Source: Saprospiraceae bacterium
GTDB lineage: Bacteria; Bacteroidota; Bacteroidia; Chitinophagales; Saprospiraceae
Direction: 5' to 3'
DNA length: 64,000 bases
NCBI GenBank assembly: GCA_021604865.1
Contig: BQJU01000017.1
Location: forward strand, 1-64,000
A program made the translations under genes and the position numbers. How positions within the stretch are numbered: the first letter of the stretch is position 1; every line of letters starts with the position of its first letter. This document shows positions 42,379 through 52,300 of this stretch, in pieces. The notes under the pieces are model-generated. The model was not told the origin of the DNA, made no database searches, and saw only the letters and a list, made by a program, of their open reading frames with translations.

Positions 42379-44037
42379 CTAATCCTCCATTCTCATCTTT
42401 TTATAAGCATTGATTAAGCCATTAGTTGATGTATCATGGGTGCTGACAGGGCTATCGCCGCTCAATTCCGGTAAAATATTTTTAGCCAACTGTTTACCCA
42501 ATTCTACTCCCCACTGATCAAAACTGAAGATATTCCAGATAACGCCTTGCACAAAGATTTTGTGTTCGTAAAGAGCGATTAAATTGCCCAGGGTATATGG
42601 CGTCAGTTTTTTTACCAGAATGGAGTTGGTAGGTCGATTACCATGGAAGACCTTGAAAGGAAGCAAAGATTTGATTTCTGCCTCTGTTTTACCAGCAGCT
42701 TTTAATTCTTCACGAACCATAGCTTCTGTTTTACCCATCATTAGCGCTTCTGTTTGTGCAAAAAAGTTGGACAACAATATAGCATGGTGTTCTCCCACCG
42801 GGTTATGGCTAATAGCCGGTGCAATAAAATCACAAGGGATCAATTTGGTGCCTTGATGAATGAGTTGATAAAAGGCATGCTGGCCATTGGTGCCGGGTTC
42901 CCCCCAAATGACAGAGCCTGTTTCATAATCCACCATTTTACCATCCCTACCTACAGATTTTCCATTACTCTCCATATTTCCTTGTTGGAAATAGGCGGCA
43001 AATCGGTGTAGATATTGATCATAAGGAAGAATGGCTTCTGTTTCTGCACCAAAGAAATTATTGTACCAAATGCCAATTAATGCCAGAATAACGGGAAGGT
43101 TCTCCTCAAGCGGTGTTTCAGCAAAGTGGCGATCCATGGCATACATACCGTCGAGTAATTTCCGGAAATTGTCAAAACCAATTGCACAGGCAATCGGCAA
43201 TCCAATGGCGGAACTCAAAGAATAACGACCGCCAACCCAATCCCAGAATTCAAACATATTCTGAGTATCAATGCCAAAGTGCTCTACGCCTTCCTGGTTG
43301 GTAGATAAGGCCACAAAGTGTTTTTTAACTTCTGATTCCTCCTTGGCTGTTTTCAAAAACCAGTCCCTTGCCGTATGGGCATTGGTCATGGTTTCCTGAG
43401 TCGTAAATGTCTTAGAAGCAATGATAAAAAGGGTACTTTCTGGTTCCACTTTTTTCAAAACTTCCATGATATGGGTTCCATCTATATTGGACACAAAATG
43501 GGTCTGAATCCCTTTCTGACTATAGGCCTTTAAGGCCTCTGTCACCATAACTGGCCCAAGATCCGACCCTCCAATTCCTATATTCACGATATCTTTGATC
43601 CGCTTTCCGGTATAACCTTTCCAGTCTCCACTGATAATACGGTTTGAAAATCGTTCCATTTTATCCAGCACAGCATTTACTGCTGGCATGACATCCTCTC
43701 CATCTACCATAATCGGCGTATTGGCCCGATTGCGTAATGCGACATGTAAAACCGCACGGTCTTCAGTTTCATTGATTTTTTTCCCGTTAAACATCTGGGA
43801 AATACTCTCTTTCACTTGGGTTTCAGCCGCCAACGCTAACAGTAATTGCAGGCTTTCTGTTGTAATCCTGTTTTTGGAGTAATCCACTAAAACATCCTCA
43901 AACTGCTTGGAAAATTTAATAAATCGTTTGGGATCTTCAGCAAACATATCCCGAAGATGAACATCTTTTATGTCCGCGTAATGAGCTGTCAATTTTTTCC
44001 AGGCAGCTGTCTGGGTTGGGTTTTGCCGGTTTAACAT
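42379..44037 (-). CDS. pgi: Glucose-6-phosphate isomerase
   Basis: PGI interconverts glucose 6-phosphate and fructose 6-phosphate. The 552-residue protein is the long (eukaryote/enterobacterial-like) form. It carries [44 protein letters not shown] (signature 1), the catalytic Glu and His in GKSVGRDG and [11 protein letters not shown], and the signature 2 stretch [15 protein letters not shown]. Length and motifs are complete. It is on the minus strand, 65 bp after the GT39 gene, with a gap that has no clear terminator. Confidence 0.97.
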   Translation of the reverse strand: MLNRQNPTQTAAWKKLTAHYADIKDVHLRDMFAEDPKRFIKFSKQFEDVLVDYSKNRITTESLQLLLALAAETQVKESISQMFNGKKINETEDRAVLHVALRNRANTPIMVDGEDVMPAVNAVLDKMERFSNRIISGDWKGYTGKRIKDIVNIGIGGSDLGPVMVTEALKAYSQKGIQTHFVSNIDGTHIMEVLKKVEPESTLFIIASKTFTTQETMTNAHTARDWFLKTAKEESEVKKHFVALSTNQEGVEHFGIDTQNMFEFWDWVGGRYSLSSAIGLPIACAIGFDNFRKLLDGMYAMDRHFAETPLEENLPVILALIGIWYNNFFGAETEAILPYDQYLHRFAAYFQQGNMESNGKSVGRDGKMVDYETGSVIWGEPGTNGQHAFYQLIHQGTKLIPCDFIAPAISHNPVGEHHAILLSNFFAQTEALMMGKTEAMVREELKAAGKTEAEIKSLLPFKVFHGNRPTNSILVKKLTPYTLGNLIALYEHKIFVQGVIWNIFSFDQWGVELGKQLAKNILPELSGDSPVSTHDTSTNGLINAYKKMRMED

Positions 44038-44102
44038 GCTTTTTTAAAATTTTAGTCCTTTGATGGACAACGTAGTCCGAGGCCAATCAAAAGAAGGAAT
44101 TT

Positions 44103-45788
44103 CTATTCAATGTCCACTTTTGTTGCTTTGCTGCAAAACACTGGTGGAAATTCTAAAAACTGTAGTCCAATATAAAAATCAAATGACCCTTCCAATTGTT
44201 CAGGAACTTGCAACATTGCCTTTACTTTGACCGTATCCTTTACAGGAATAGTCAGCAGTGTATCCAATAAATTAAGGGGCATGGAATCCTGAATTTCAGC
44301 ATTTTGGTAAAATAATCCTTGAAACCCGACAGGCATTTCCGGATTTTGTAATTGAACGGCGTAAGGATATGGATGTGAAAAGGCCAACTCTAAGGGTATT
44401 TCTCCTTTTTTTAGTGTCTGTCCTTCCGGAAAAACAACCTTGGCCTCTAACTTCCAAACCGGTTGAAAGGCTGCTATTTCACGAACCAGAATCTTTTTGT
44501 TGTCCGTGGTTAACCATTCACAGTTCCGACATTCCCAATCTTCTTTCCCTGCCAATAGGACCCGCTTATTATTCAATACCGTTTCTAAATTCCATAGGTC
44601 AAATTGATTCTTTCGGTAGTCGATATCGGTAAAGGTAAAGGCCTGCTGGCCAGTATAGAAAGTGTAGATCGAGGCATCGCGGTAAGAATTTTGAAATACC
44701 ACAGGATTACCAGCAGCCCGGTCTTCCAATGCAGTCACCCATTCCTGGTGGCGAAACTGTCGATTGAGGTTCCCCAAATTCAGTCCCGGAATGGTCAATG
44801 CGATTCTTAAAATAAGGATCAATACTAAAGAAATGCCCCCTAAAGACAGATACCATCTAAATAGCTTTTGATCAGCACGATATTGCTTAACTGCAAAAAC
44901 TACCAGTGGGATACACAAAATTATGGTCCATTGTGGTTCGACATGTCCTTTAAAGGTCGTCCAGAAAAAAAAGACCCAAAAACCAATGAGTATAAAAAAG
45001 TAAGTTTTTTCAATTTGTTCTCTTGGCGGAAATTTTTTCCACATAGCACGAAGCAACAATGGGAATACCAATGGGCCAAATACTACAAACTGATTGATCA
45101 GGTAATTTGTGGTATGTTTCAATTGATAAGGATCATCCCGGCCCTTAAGATGATAGCGAAAGGAAGGGAAATCATGTTGGTACTGCCAATACAGGTGGGG
45201 AAAAAACAAGAAAATTCCAAATATTCCTGCCAGGTAAAATCGAGGGCGCGTCAATAACTTTAAATTTGACAAAACGGTAAAAAAAATCAGCAGCACCCCG
45301 TGGTATTTGCTATATAATAAGGCTGCCATTACAGCACCTAAAAATAAGGTATTTACCCAACTTTCCGTTTTTAGAAATTGGCCATAAATCCATAAGAATA
45401 AGGCTGAAAAAAACAATAACGGAGCATCGGGAGTTGCAATAAATCCATACACCTGCAACAGAGGCATCGACAATAAAAGGGCGAAAAAGATGGAGATACT
45501 CCATTTGTCTGTTGGTTTGTCACATAGCAACCATAGAATATAAAGAAATCCAAGTTGTAATAATACCGTAAATAGACGTACCCCAAATATGCCATCAAAC
45601 AGGCTTGTTCCCAGTTTGATAAGAACGGCAACCATTGGCGGATGATCAAAATATCCCCAATCCAAAGAACTGGCATACATCCAGTAGTAGGCTTCATCGG
45701 GGTCAAGCGGAGTTAAACCCGCCTGAAATAAGTTGATCACCAGCCAAATGGCCATTCCCGCAAATAAATATGTTTTTGAATCCTTCAA
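44103..45788 (-). CDS. GT39-family membrane glycosyltransferase
   Basis: The 561-residue protein has about ten membrane helices in its first 340 residues. The active-site loop is LDPDEAYYWMYAS with Asp29, Asp31 and Glu32, followed by GYFDHPPMVAVLIKLG, the standard PMT/ArnT-like sequence. A soluble beta-rich C-terminal part follows. The start appears to be TTG 45788; no ATG is available without losing the first helix. It lies 18 bp after the META-domain lipoprotein gene and is probably cotranscribed with it. It may modify a cell-surface lipid or protein with a sugar from a polyprenyl carrier; the substrate is unknown. Confidence 0.88.
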   Translation of the reverse strand: MKDSKTYLFAGMAIWLVINLFQAGLTPLDPDEAYYWMYASSLDWGYFDHPPMVAVLIKLGTSLFDGIFGVRLFTVLLQLGFLYILWLLCDKPTDKWSISIFFALLLSMPLLQVYGFIATPDAPLLFFSALFLWIYGQFLKTESWVNTLFLGAVMAALLYSKYHGVLLIFFTVLSNLKLLTRPRFYLAGIFGIFLFFPHLYWQYQHDFPSFRYHLKGRDDPYQLKHTTNYLINQFVVFGPLVFPLLLRAMWKKFPPREQIEKTYFFILIGFWVFFFWTTFKGHVEPQWTIILCIPLVVFAVKQYRADQKLFRWYLSLGGISLVLILILRIALTIPGLNLGNLNRQFRHQEWVTALEDRAAGNPVVFQNSYRDASIYTFYTGQQAFTFTDIDYRKNQFDLWNLETVLNNKRVLLAGKEDWECRNCEWLTTDNKKILVREIAAFQPVWKLEAKVVFPEGQTLKKGEIPLELAFSHPYPYAVQLQNPEMPVGFQGLFYQNAEIQDSMPLNLLDTLLTIPVKDTVKVKAMLQVPEQLEGSFDFYIGLQFLEFPPVFCSKATKVDIE

Positions 45789-45805
45789 ATGGTTGAGGAT
45801 CTTTT

Positions 45806-46306
45806 TTAATTGGCCAAAAAGGTCAAGACTCCTTCAGTCCCTTTGATCACAAGGTGGACTCCACTCTCAGACACTTCAAATTGTTTGGCAGCCTCCAGTG
45901 ACCTAATCAATTTAGAATCCTGAGCCATCGTTTCAGGGCAAGCTTTTTTTGTGCCAGCCATCTGTTCAATAGTCAGGTCAAATCCAGATTCCTTATAACT
46001 ACCCATAAAATGGTTACAGGCTCCTGTCACACTTATGCGTGCATTGCTGAAGGCAACAAAGGATTCAGTACCCTCTAGAAGCTTAATCTGAGTATCCTTA
46101 AAACGCATCGTTTCCAATTTCCATTTTTTCTGCTCCAATGGCGTAGGTGGTACGTAAGCTTCATTTTGCTGGCTGGTGTCACTCACCTCAGTGATATTGG
46201 TAGAATCCGTATTGTCCCCGACGTTTTTTTTATCTTGTCCACATGCCTGAATCAACAATACAAGGGCCAATAACTGAAGTACAATAAGAAAAGGCTGTTT
46301 TTTCAT
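45806..46306 (-). CDS. META/HslJ-domain lipoprotein
   Basis: The 166-residue protein has a lipoprotein signal with LIQAC (lipidated Cys22). After a polar, Thr-Asn-rich linker, the META domain begins near KWKLETMRFK and continues with ARISVTGACNHFMGSY and KACPETMAQDSKLIRSLE, as in HslJ proteins. Such domains are tied to heat and antibiotic stress in proteobacteria, but a mechanism is not known. It sits between a DUF3298-type lipoprotein (8 bp upstream) and the GT39 gene, forming a three-gene envelope unit. Confidence 0.88.
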   Translation of the reverse strand: MKKQPFLIVLQLLALVLLIQACGQDKKNVGDNTDSTNITEVSDTSQQNEAYVPPTPLEQKKWKLETMRFKDTQIKLLEGTESFVAFSNARISVTGACNHFMGSYKESGFDLTIEQMAGTKKACPETMAQDSKLIRSLEAAKQFEVSESGVHLVIKGTEGVLTFLAN

Positions 46307-46314
46307 TTTGCTGT

Positions 46315-47148
46315 CTAATTTTTATTGAATAAAGTTTTTCCTTTCTGGTTTAACAGGTCCTCAATCTCCTTATAGGGTAAAAAGAACTCCGTAAGTGTCA
46401 GCCCATAGACCACCTCCTCCAAAGGATTGTACAGAAAATACAACCCCTCTTCCATGATGGCAAAGTTGTCAGGCAATGCAATGGTTTCTGTTATCGCCCC
46501 ATCAATGGATTGATCACTAGAGGATTGCCGTTGTTCTTCCAGGAATTTCATTTCCACCATTTTAATTAAAGCTCGTTCATCTTTAAAAATGCTTCGAAGT
46601 TCAACTTTATGGCCGTTTAAAAGATCAAAATTCATCAATCTCTGTTGAACGTTAGGATGGGCTCCTCCTGTAAATGCGTAAAATTTCATCCGGATGGACA
46701 ACAGAAAAGGGTTTTGATATAAGGAGTCAGTAATCAACTTGATTTCCCAGGGAATTCGGTATTCCGGATCTTCTGCTACCAATTCTTCATATTCGTGTAA
46801 TAATTGCTGGGCCCATTTACCCAATTCTATTGGAAATGAAGTATTGACCTGTGGTAAGGTAGGAATCAAAAGTTGATGAAGATTTGCCAACAACGTATCA
46901 TTGATCTGGCGGCTGATCTGATTATCTTCTGTAATTATTGGAAATTCCACTTGGAGCTTTAAACATTGCAAAGAATCGTTTGCACAGGTTGAAGACACCC
47001 AGTTTTTGGATTCCCACTTTAGCTCTAGTGGAGGTGATGTCAATAAAGATTCTGGCATTTTACGGGCATCCTGTTTACAAGCAGTAAACAAAAGGGAAAC
47101 TCCAGCAATAACCCCAAAATTCCAAACTATTCCGATGAATTGTTTCAT
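46315..47148 (-). CDS. DUF3298/DUF4163-type lipoprotein
   Basis: The 277-residue protein has a lipoprotein signal with LLFTAC (Cys24). Its body has the DUF4163-DUF3298 layout found in RsiV-like proteins: CLKLQVEFPIITEDNQISRQ near the N-terminus, FYAFTGGAHPNVQQRLMNFD in the middle, and GHKVELRSIFKDERALIKM followed by the EVVYGLTLTEFFLPY strand. RsiV binds lysozyme in Bacillus; here the function is not known. It is the first gene of the minus-strand unit with the META lipoprotein and the GT39 gene. Confidence 0.85.
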   Translation of the reverse strand: MKQFIGIVWNFGVIAGVSLLFTACKQDARKMPESLLTSPPLELKWESKNWVSSTCANDSLQCLKLQVEFPIITEDNQISRQINDTLLANLHQLLIPTLPQVNTSFPIELGKWAQQLLHEYEELVAEDPEYRIPWEIKLITDSLYQNPFLLSIRMKFYAFTGGAHPNVQQRLMNFDLLNGHKVELRSIFKDERALIKMVEMKFLEEQRQSSSDQSIDGAITETIALPDNFAIMEEGLYFLYNPLEEVVYGLTLTEFFLPYKEIEDLLNQKGKTLFNKN

Positions 47149-47343
47149 AATCTGCCCAATAAGAATTCAAGCCTCCAGTCATCTCTTAAGCCGCAAAAGT
47201 AAAGAACTCCTGGTTATCTTGTTTACTGAAGGGTACATTAATTTTTGGCAATAATAATTACCCCTATTTCCTTAGAACAGATGAGAACACAAGTTTATGG
47301 GAAACCATTGAGGTTTAAATGGCAGGTGTTTTCATTATGGCAC

Positions 47344-47376
47344 AAAAAAAACCCCCCTCCGAATTACGGAGAGAGG
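47344..47376 (-). terminator. Intrinsic terminator of the 47-52 kb T9SS gene
   Basis: On the minus strand CCTCTCTCCG pairs with CGGAGGGGGG (two G-T pairs, 5-nt loop) and eight T follow. It starts about 45 bases after the stop of the giant T9SS gene. Confidence 0.75.
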
Positions 47377-47420
47377 CTATCCCAAAAACCGATTAAAGTT
47401 CAAATATCTTATATTTTTTT

Positions 47421-50400
47421 CTATTTGTCCAAAAATAACAGTTTTTTCGTATCTGAAAAGTGATCTATTGTTAAATAATATAGATAAATGCCTGTTTTTT
47501 GGAACAATTGGGCCTCAAGAACAATATTATTTCTCCCCTTTGGGTAATCTTTTTGCATTTGATAAACCGATTGACCATTCAAATCCCTGATTTCAAATCT
47601 CACAGTTTCCGCAAAAGGAAGGTAAAATGAAATCGTTGTGGAACCACTGAATGGGTTTGGATAATTTTGTTCTACGGTGATATTATCAAAATGTTCCATT
47701 TTAAATTCCATTTCTACACTTCCAACAGAAATATCTGATAAAGTGGACCAATAAGCCTCAGCCCTTAGGCCTTGTGGAGAAATGTGAACAAAATCACTAA
47801 GGTGTCCCGATTCTTCGGCCAGGAACCGAAGGGTAAAAGCAGGTGCCTGTGTGGGGGCAGTGCGATTCCAGGATAAATTCACCAGTCCTTCCCCTACCCG
47901 ATTCAGCCCAAAGTGCGCTTCCTTAACATCCATACCTTGAACTACTGACAAAAAGGTCAACGCATTTGGATCAAACGCCATGCTAAACTGATACCCAAGA
48001 ACCTGATCCTCTTCAGGAGAGAAGGTTATCTCATATTCCTCACCTGCTACAAGATTTAGATCGTCGACTTTAAACAATAAATTTTTGCCCTGAGAGCGTT
48101 CCTCTGGGTCGGCCATAAATCCGGGTAAAGCACTACCATTTACATCTCCTACCTTAATCCCTACAAAATTAATGGTTGAATCTGCATTTAAATCACTGAT
48201 CTCCACGTATTCAGGAAATACTTCTGCAAAAGGGTTGGTGGGATCCGAAAACACGTAATCTACAGGAACAAATCGCCAGGAGGTATTTTGGCTAAATACG
48301 GGCACTGTGCCCAGAATCAATTTCCGAATTTGCAAAATATCAAAAGTGGAAATACCTCCAGATCGGTTGGCATCAGCAGCAATGATCTTATAAGGACTAT
48401 CCAATAACTGAGTGGTAAGGATATGCTGGGTTATTTTAATTAGATCAAAGGTCGTCAGTCCATTACTGTGGCCATCATCTTTTAACGGAGTGAGCTGGTA
48501 CGTATTACCAGATGGCATTGGTTGAAATATATATTCACCGAATACATCGGTTACCGCCTGCTCATTCTGTCCTCCTGTCATATTTACGGTACTATTTTCA
48601 ATACCTTCCCCGGATTCATTGGCTATATTGCCCGTCAAACTCCAAAAACTGAGACAATTACTGGCATCATCTAATACTTCCAGCGTCAAACTACAAGTCG
48701 ACTGGTTGCCAGTATTATCTGTAGCCCAAATATTGATGATATTGGTGCCACGATCATTACAACCCAACACCAATGTATCCAGGTTCATACTCTCGGAAAA
48801 AGACAGTTGAACCTCCGAGCAATTATCAGTAGCCATGTTGGCAAATAAATCAGGGGTCAGTATAAGTTGCCCGGTATCTTCTATTTGCAAACTCATCATT
48901 GTAGCACAGTCCAAGGTTGGTGCCTGACAATCTTCAATATCAAAGATTAGATTAACGGGCAGCATATTGGCACAATCGTCTGAAACAAGGATCCGAAAAT
49001 GATGATGGCCGGCAGGATAATTGCCTTCAATAACAAAATTTCCATTACCGAGAGCAGTAAGGCTACCATAAGTATCCACCTGCACCTCACTGCCATTCAG
49101 CACCAATGCGTAATCTACTGAAAGTTGGCCAACGGGTGTACAATCATCAGAAGTGGAAAACGCATAGGAGATAGCCGCTTCACAATCCTGATTGGTGTTA
49201 TCCAGACAAATTGAGGCCAAAGGGGAAAACGCTACCACCGGTGGAACATTATCTGTTACCCTAATTATTTGGCGATATTTGTAGAACCCGGTGGACGGAC
49301 CAATTAGCTGTTGACCAGCAAGTAGAACTTCATAAATAGAACTGCCATCTGAATATACCTGGTAGCTATCCCCAACGGCACTATCAAAATCAGGTCCGTC
49401 CTTGCGTTGTAATACCGTAGCCGGTGAAACACCATCGTATTCACACCAATTGATCACTTCGTGGTGACGGATGATTCTTTTACAATCAATTGCACTAGGC
49501 TCTATCAATGTATCTTGAGTTACAGAGGTTACCAACATGTCACAGCCTTCAAAATCTAGGCCCATTTCGACATAGTTCTGTTCGGTACAATAAACATCCA
49601 TATCTTCAGGCAGGGTGAGGGTATAATTGGTAATGCCTTGTAAGGAAATGACCTGAGTTACAACAGCCGGAGGGTTGTCGGGGTTATCGCTGGCAGTCCA
49701 GGTACGGGTAATGGTTCCTATACTACAGTCATTAATGGATTCTTCCAACAAAAAGTCAACTGTCAAGACACAATTGTCACTAAAAACCGGAGCATCAAAC
49801 GCTTGATCGTAATAATTTTGGAAATCATCTTCACAACTCAGTGTTACATCAGAAACTTGCTGTACAATTTGCGGAGGGATGATATCTCTAACCGAGACAG
49901 TGGCAACACATTCATTATAGTTACCAAAACAGTCCGTTGCCCGTAAGACGACATTTTGAATTCCATTATCACAATAAATCTGAATGGTATCTCTGAACAA
50001 ACTATCGGGTTCCACTTCCAATTTAATCTGTACCCGATCCAGACAACAATCGTCCCGGCTTCCTTCATCGATATCTGTTGTCCGTATCAATCCATAACCA
50101 TTTGATTGTAAGGTAAGGCTCAATTGATTGTTGCAAATCATCACCGGTGGTAATTCATCAATAACCCTAACAATGCCTTGCTGAGTACTTACAGCCCCAC
50201 AGACATCGGTAGCTTCATAGGTTACCTGATGGTCACCCAGCGTCAATCCCGGAGCAGGAATATATCCTCCATCAAAACCATCTACCCCATTGACATATTC
50301 GACTTCACCAATCTCCGTAAATATTTTGAGGGTAAATTCGCTACAATGATCTTCCACCTGTGGAGGAGGAATCAATCCTAGAGAAGAACAATCGGCCAAG

Positions 50401-52115
50401 CCATTTGTCTGGGGAGATTCCGTGGCAACAACGATGGCAGGTTCATGTGTAATAATGGGAGGGGTATTGTCTCGTACGGTAATCATCTGGACTTTATCAT
50501 TACCTGCGGCATCTGTTTGGTAAATAAAATTGGTACAATCATTAATGACTAACCATTCTCTGAGGATGATAAAATTGTTTCCCAAATTGCCACATAGAAA
50601 AATGGTGTCATCAGAATGGGTATAGATAAATTTACACAATGCTTCATTTACTAGTGTCGGAATACCTGCCTTATCATCCACGGCCTCGGTAATGGTCGGA
50701 TCGGCCTGCCAGGCTACACAAGAAAATTCCAAGTCAGGAGGAAAGTAAAAATCGCTATCTGATCCCCGCTCAATGGCGATGGATTGTATTCGTGTAGTTG
50801 CATTTCCGGAACCGTCAACAGCCCGCCAGGTCCGGAGAATCTCTACAGAAGGGTTGAAACAAAAATTATCAATCCATTGATCTTCATAGGTCAAATCGAG
50901 CAATGTACAGTCATCAGCAATAGCAAAACCAGTCACTTCCGGGTCCCAGCTACCTGTACAGGCAATGATCGTATCTTCAGGAATGTTTAGTGTTGGAGCA
51001 ATGTTATCAAAGAGGTTAATATTCGTAGTACAAAAGCTACCGCTACATTCATCAGTCACTACTCCTGTCAGGGTTTGCCCTACATATTCAGCAGGAATAA
51101 TATCGCCCAAGTCTCCGTTCCCGCCTAATACATTGATTGATAAGCCTTGTAAAGTATTATAAGTACCTGTCAATAATAAATTAGGGATAATCTCCGCCTC
51201 ACAGGTTGTGGAGTTTAGAAATAAATTGATATTACTCCGACAAGATAGACTGATAGAATGTCGGACAATGACTTGCTGTTCTACCGTTCGGGAGCAACCC
51301 GTCTTATCGGGAGAATTATGAGCATCACTACCGGCATCAAAAGTATAACGGACTTTATAGGTCCCTTCGCCTAAGGTGGCCGGAGAAAAGTTTATTCCGG
51401 TATAAACCTGACCGTTTTCAACCCGCTGGATGGTCCAGATTTCATTGACAGGAATCAGGGGAGTTACATTTCCATCAAATCCCGAGGTCGCTTCACCATA
51501 CATCAGGATATTTGGATCGCTATCACAATAAAAATCGCCGAGATTGGAAATGATTGGATTCGGATAGTGGCAGCTATTGGTTACCGGGCCAAAAACCTGG
51601 CTAAGGTTAGCCATATTTCTTGCTGTGGCAAAATAGCCGTCACCTTCCCGGTAAGCAAAGGGCAACACATATACACCGGTATTGCCAACTTCCGGAATAG
51701 GTGTAGTCACTGGCATGATAGAAAGAGTTGTTGGCCGAAGGACGTTAGTCCGGTCATCCAGAATCCATTGCTGTCCGGATATACCAGTGGCAATAATCAG
51801 CTGATCATCAAAAACACCGGTATTTGAATTGCTACCATTGGCAACTATTACGCCATTGCGGCAAGAACAGGGAGGGATAATATCAATAGTTCCATCAAAA
51901 TCCAGATCAAGGCCACCAGGAGGAATATCATTGAGATTGTCAAAAGGTGGAGAAAAGTTTCCTGGCACAGCAAACTGGACTCCATCAAAATTGTTTTCAC
52001 AATTGGAGGCGTAAGAAAAGTTCCAGAAAAAAATTGAAAAGAAGATAAGAAAGGATTTAGTACGATGCGGACACCATTTAGGCCGTCCATTTGCAGACGA
52101 GTAATTGTTTTTCAT
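47421..52115 (-). CDS. Giant T9SS-exported protein with repeated Cys-rich Ig-like domains, cohesin-like and dockerin-like parts
   Basis: The 1564-residue protein has a signal peptide ending near NFSYAS. Residues about 60-1130 are repeated HYR/Ig-like units marked by phrases such as DNIAPTLNIPEDTIIAC, VRDNTPPIITHEP and VTDNVPPVVAFSP. About 1150-1215 is a carboxypeptidase-regulatory-like repeat (VTDVFGEYIFQP). A dockerin-like pair follows (NGLTTFDLIKITQHIL and NRSGGISTFDILQIRKLIL), then a cohesin-like domain (GYQFSMAFDPNALTFLSV). The end is a T9SS sorting domain (NYPNPFSGSTTISFYL). It should be a surface-attached or secreted adhesin or matrix protein. Carrying both partners of a cohesin-dockerin pair in one chain is notable. 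Confidence 0.88.
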   Translation of the reverse strand: MKNNYSSANGRPKWCPHRTKSFLIFFSIFFWNFSYASNCENNFDGVQFAVPGNFSPPFDNLNDIPPGGLDLDFDGTIDIIPPCSCRNGVIVANGSNSNTGVFDDQLIIATGISGQQWILDDRTNVLRPTTLSIMPVTTPIPEVGNTGVYVLPFAYREGDGYFATARNMANLSQVFGPVTNSCHYPNPIISNLGDFYCDSDPNILMYGEATSGFDGNVTPLIPVNEIWTIQRVENGQVYTGINFSPATLGEGTYKVRYTFDAGSDAHNSPDKTGCSRTVEQQVIVRHSISLSCRSNINLFLNSTTCEAEIIPNLLLTGTYNTLQGLSINVLGGNGDLGDIIPAEYVGQTLTGVVTDECSGSFCTTNINLFDNIAPTLNIPEDTIIACTGSWDPEVTGFAIADDCTLLDLTYEDQWIDNFCFNPSVEILRTWRAVDGSGNATTRIQSIAIERGSDSDFYFPPDLEFSCVAWQADPTITEAVDDKAGIPTLVNEALCKFIYTHSDDTIFLCGNLGNNFIILREWLVINDCTNFIYQTDAAGNDKVQMITVRDNTPPIITHEPAIVVATESPQTNGLADCSSLGLIPPPQVEDHCSEFTLKIFTEIGEVEYVNGVDGFDGGYIPAPGLTLGDHQVTYEATDVCGAVSTQQGIVRVIDELPPVMICNNQLSLTLQSNGYGLIRTTDIDEGSRDDCCLDRVQIKLEVEPDSLFRDTIQIYCDNGIQNVVLRATDCFGNYNECVATVSVRDIIPPQIVQQVSDVTLSCEDDFQNYYDQAFDAPVFSDNCVLTVDFLLEESINDCSIGTITRTWTASDNPDNPPAVVTQVISLQGITNYTLTLPEDMDVYCTEQNYVEMGLDFEGCDMLVTSVTQDTLIEPSAIDCKRIIRHHEVINWCEYDGVSPATVLQRKDGPDFDSAVGDSYQVYSDGSSIYEVLLAGQQLIGPSTGFYKYRQIIRVTDNVPPVVAFSPLASICLDNTNQDCEAAISYAFSTSDDCTPVGQLSVDYALVLNGSEVQVDTYGSLTALGNGNFVIEGNYPAGHHHFRILVSDDCANMLPVNLIFDIEDCQAPTLDCATMMSLQIEDTGQLILTPDLFANMATDNCSEVQLSFSESMNLDTLVLGCNDRGTNIINIWATDNTGNQSTCSLTLEVLDDASNCLSFWSLTGNIANESGEGIENSTVNMTGGQNEQAVTDVFGEYIFQPMPSGNTYQLTPLKDDGHSNGLTTFDLIKITQHILTTQLLDSPYKIIAADANRSGGISTFDILQIRKLILGTVPVFSQNTSWRFVPVDYVFSDPTNPFAEVFPEYVEISDLNADSTINFVGIKVGDVNGSALPGFMADPEERSQGKNLLFKVDDLNLVAGEEYEITFSPEEDQVLGYQFSMAFDPNALTFLSVVQGMDVKEAHFGLNRVGEGLVNLSWNRTAPTQAPAFTLRFLAEESGHLSDFVHISPQGLRAEAYWSTLSDISVGSVEMEFKMEHFDNITVEQNYPNPFSGSTTISFYLPFAETVRFEIRDLNGQSVYQMQKDYPKGRNNIVLEAQLFQKTGIYLYYLTIDHFSDTKKLLFLDK

Positions 52116-52203
52116 GGGATGAGTTTGTTTTGAGCAAGATTGATAGTCCTAAAAAAATTCGACCATTAATCCTACTCTTAATCGGTTTTGGATAATTCTG
52201 ATG

Positions 52204-52211
52204 CAAAAATA
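52204..52211 (-). promoter_or_regulatory. Candidate -7 box before the giant T9SS gene
   Basis: TATTTTTG on the minus strand fits TAnnTTTG and is 89 bases before the ATG at 52115. Confidence 0.35.
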
Positions 52212-52300
52212 CACAAAAAAGATATGTGAAAATTACCCTAAAAATGGTATTCTTTAAGAAACTTCATGGTTTAGTTATTTTATGACAAAACGCTCGATTA

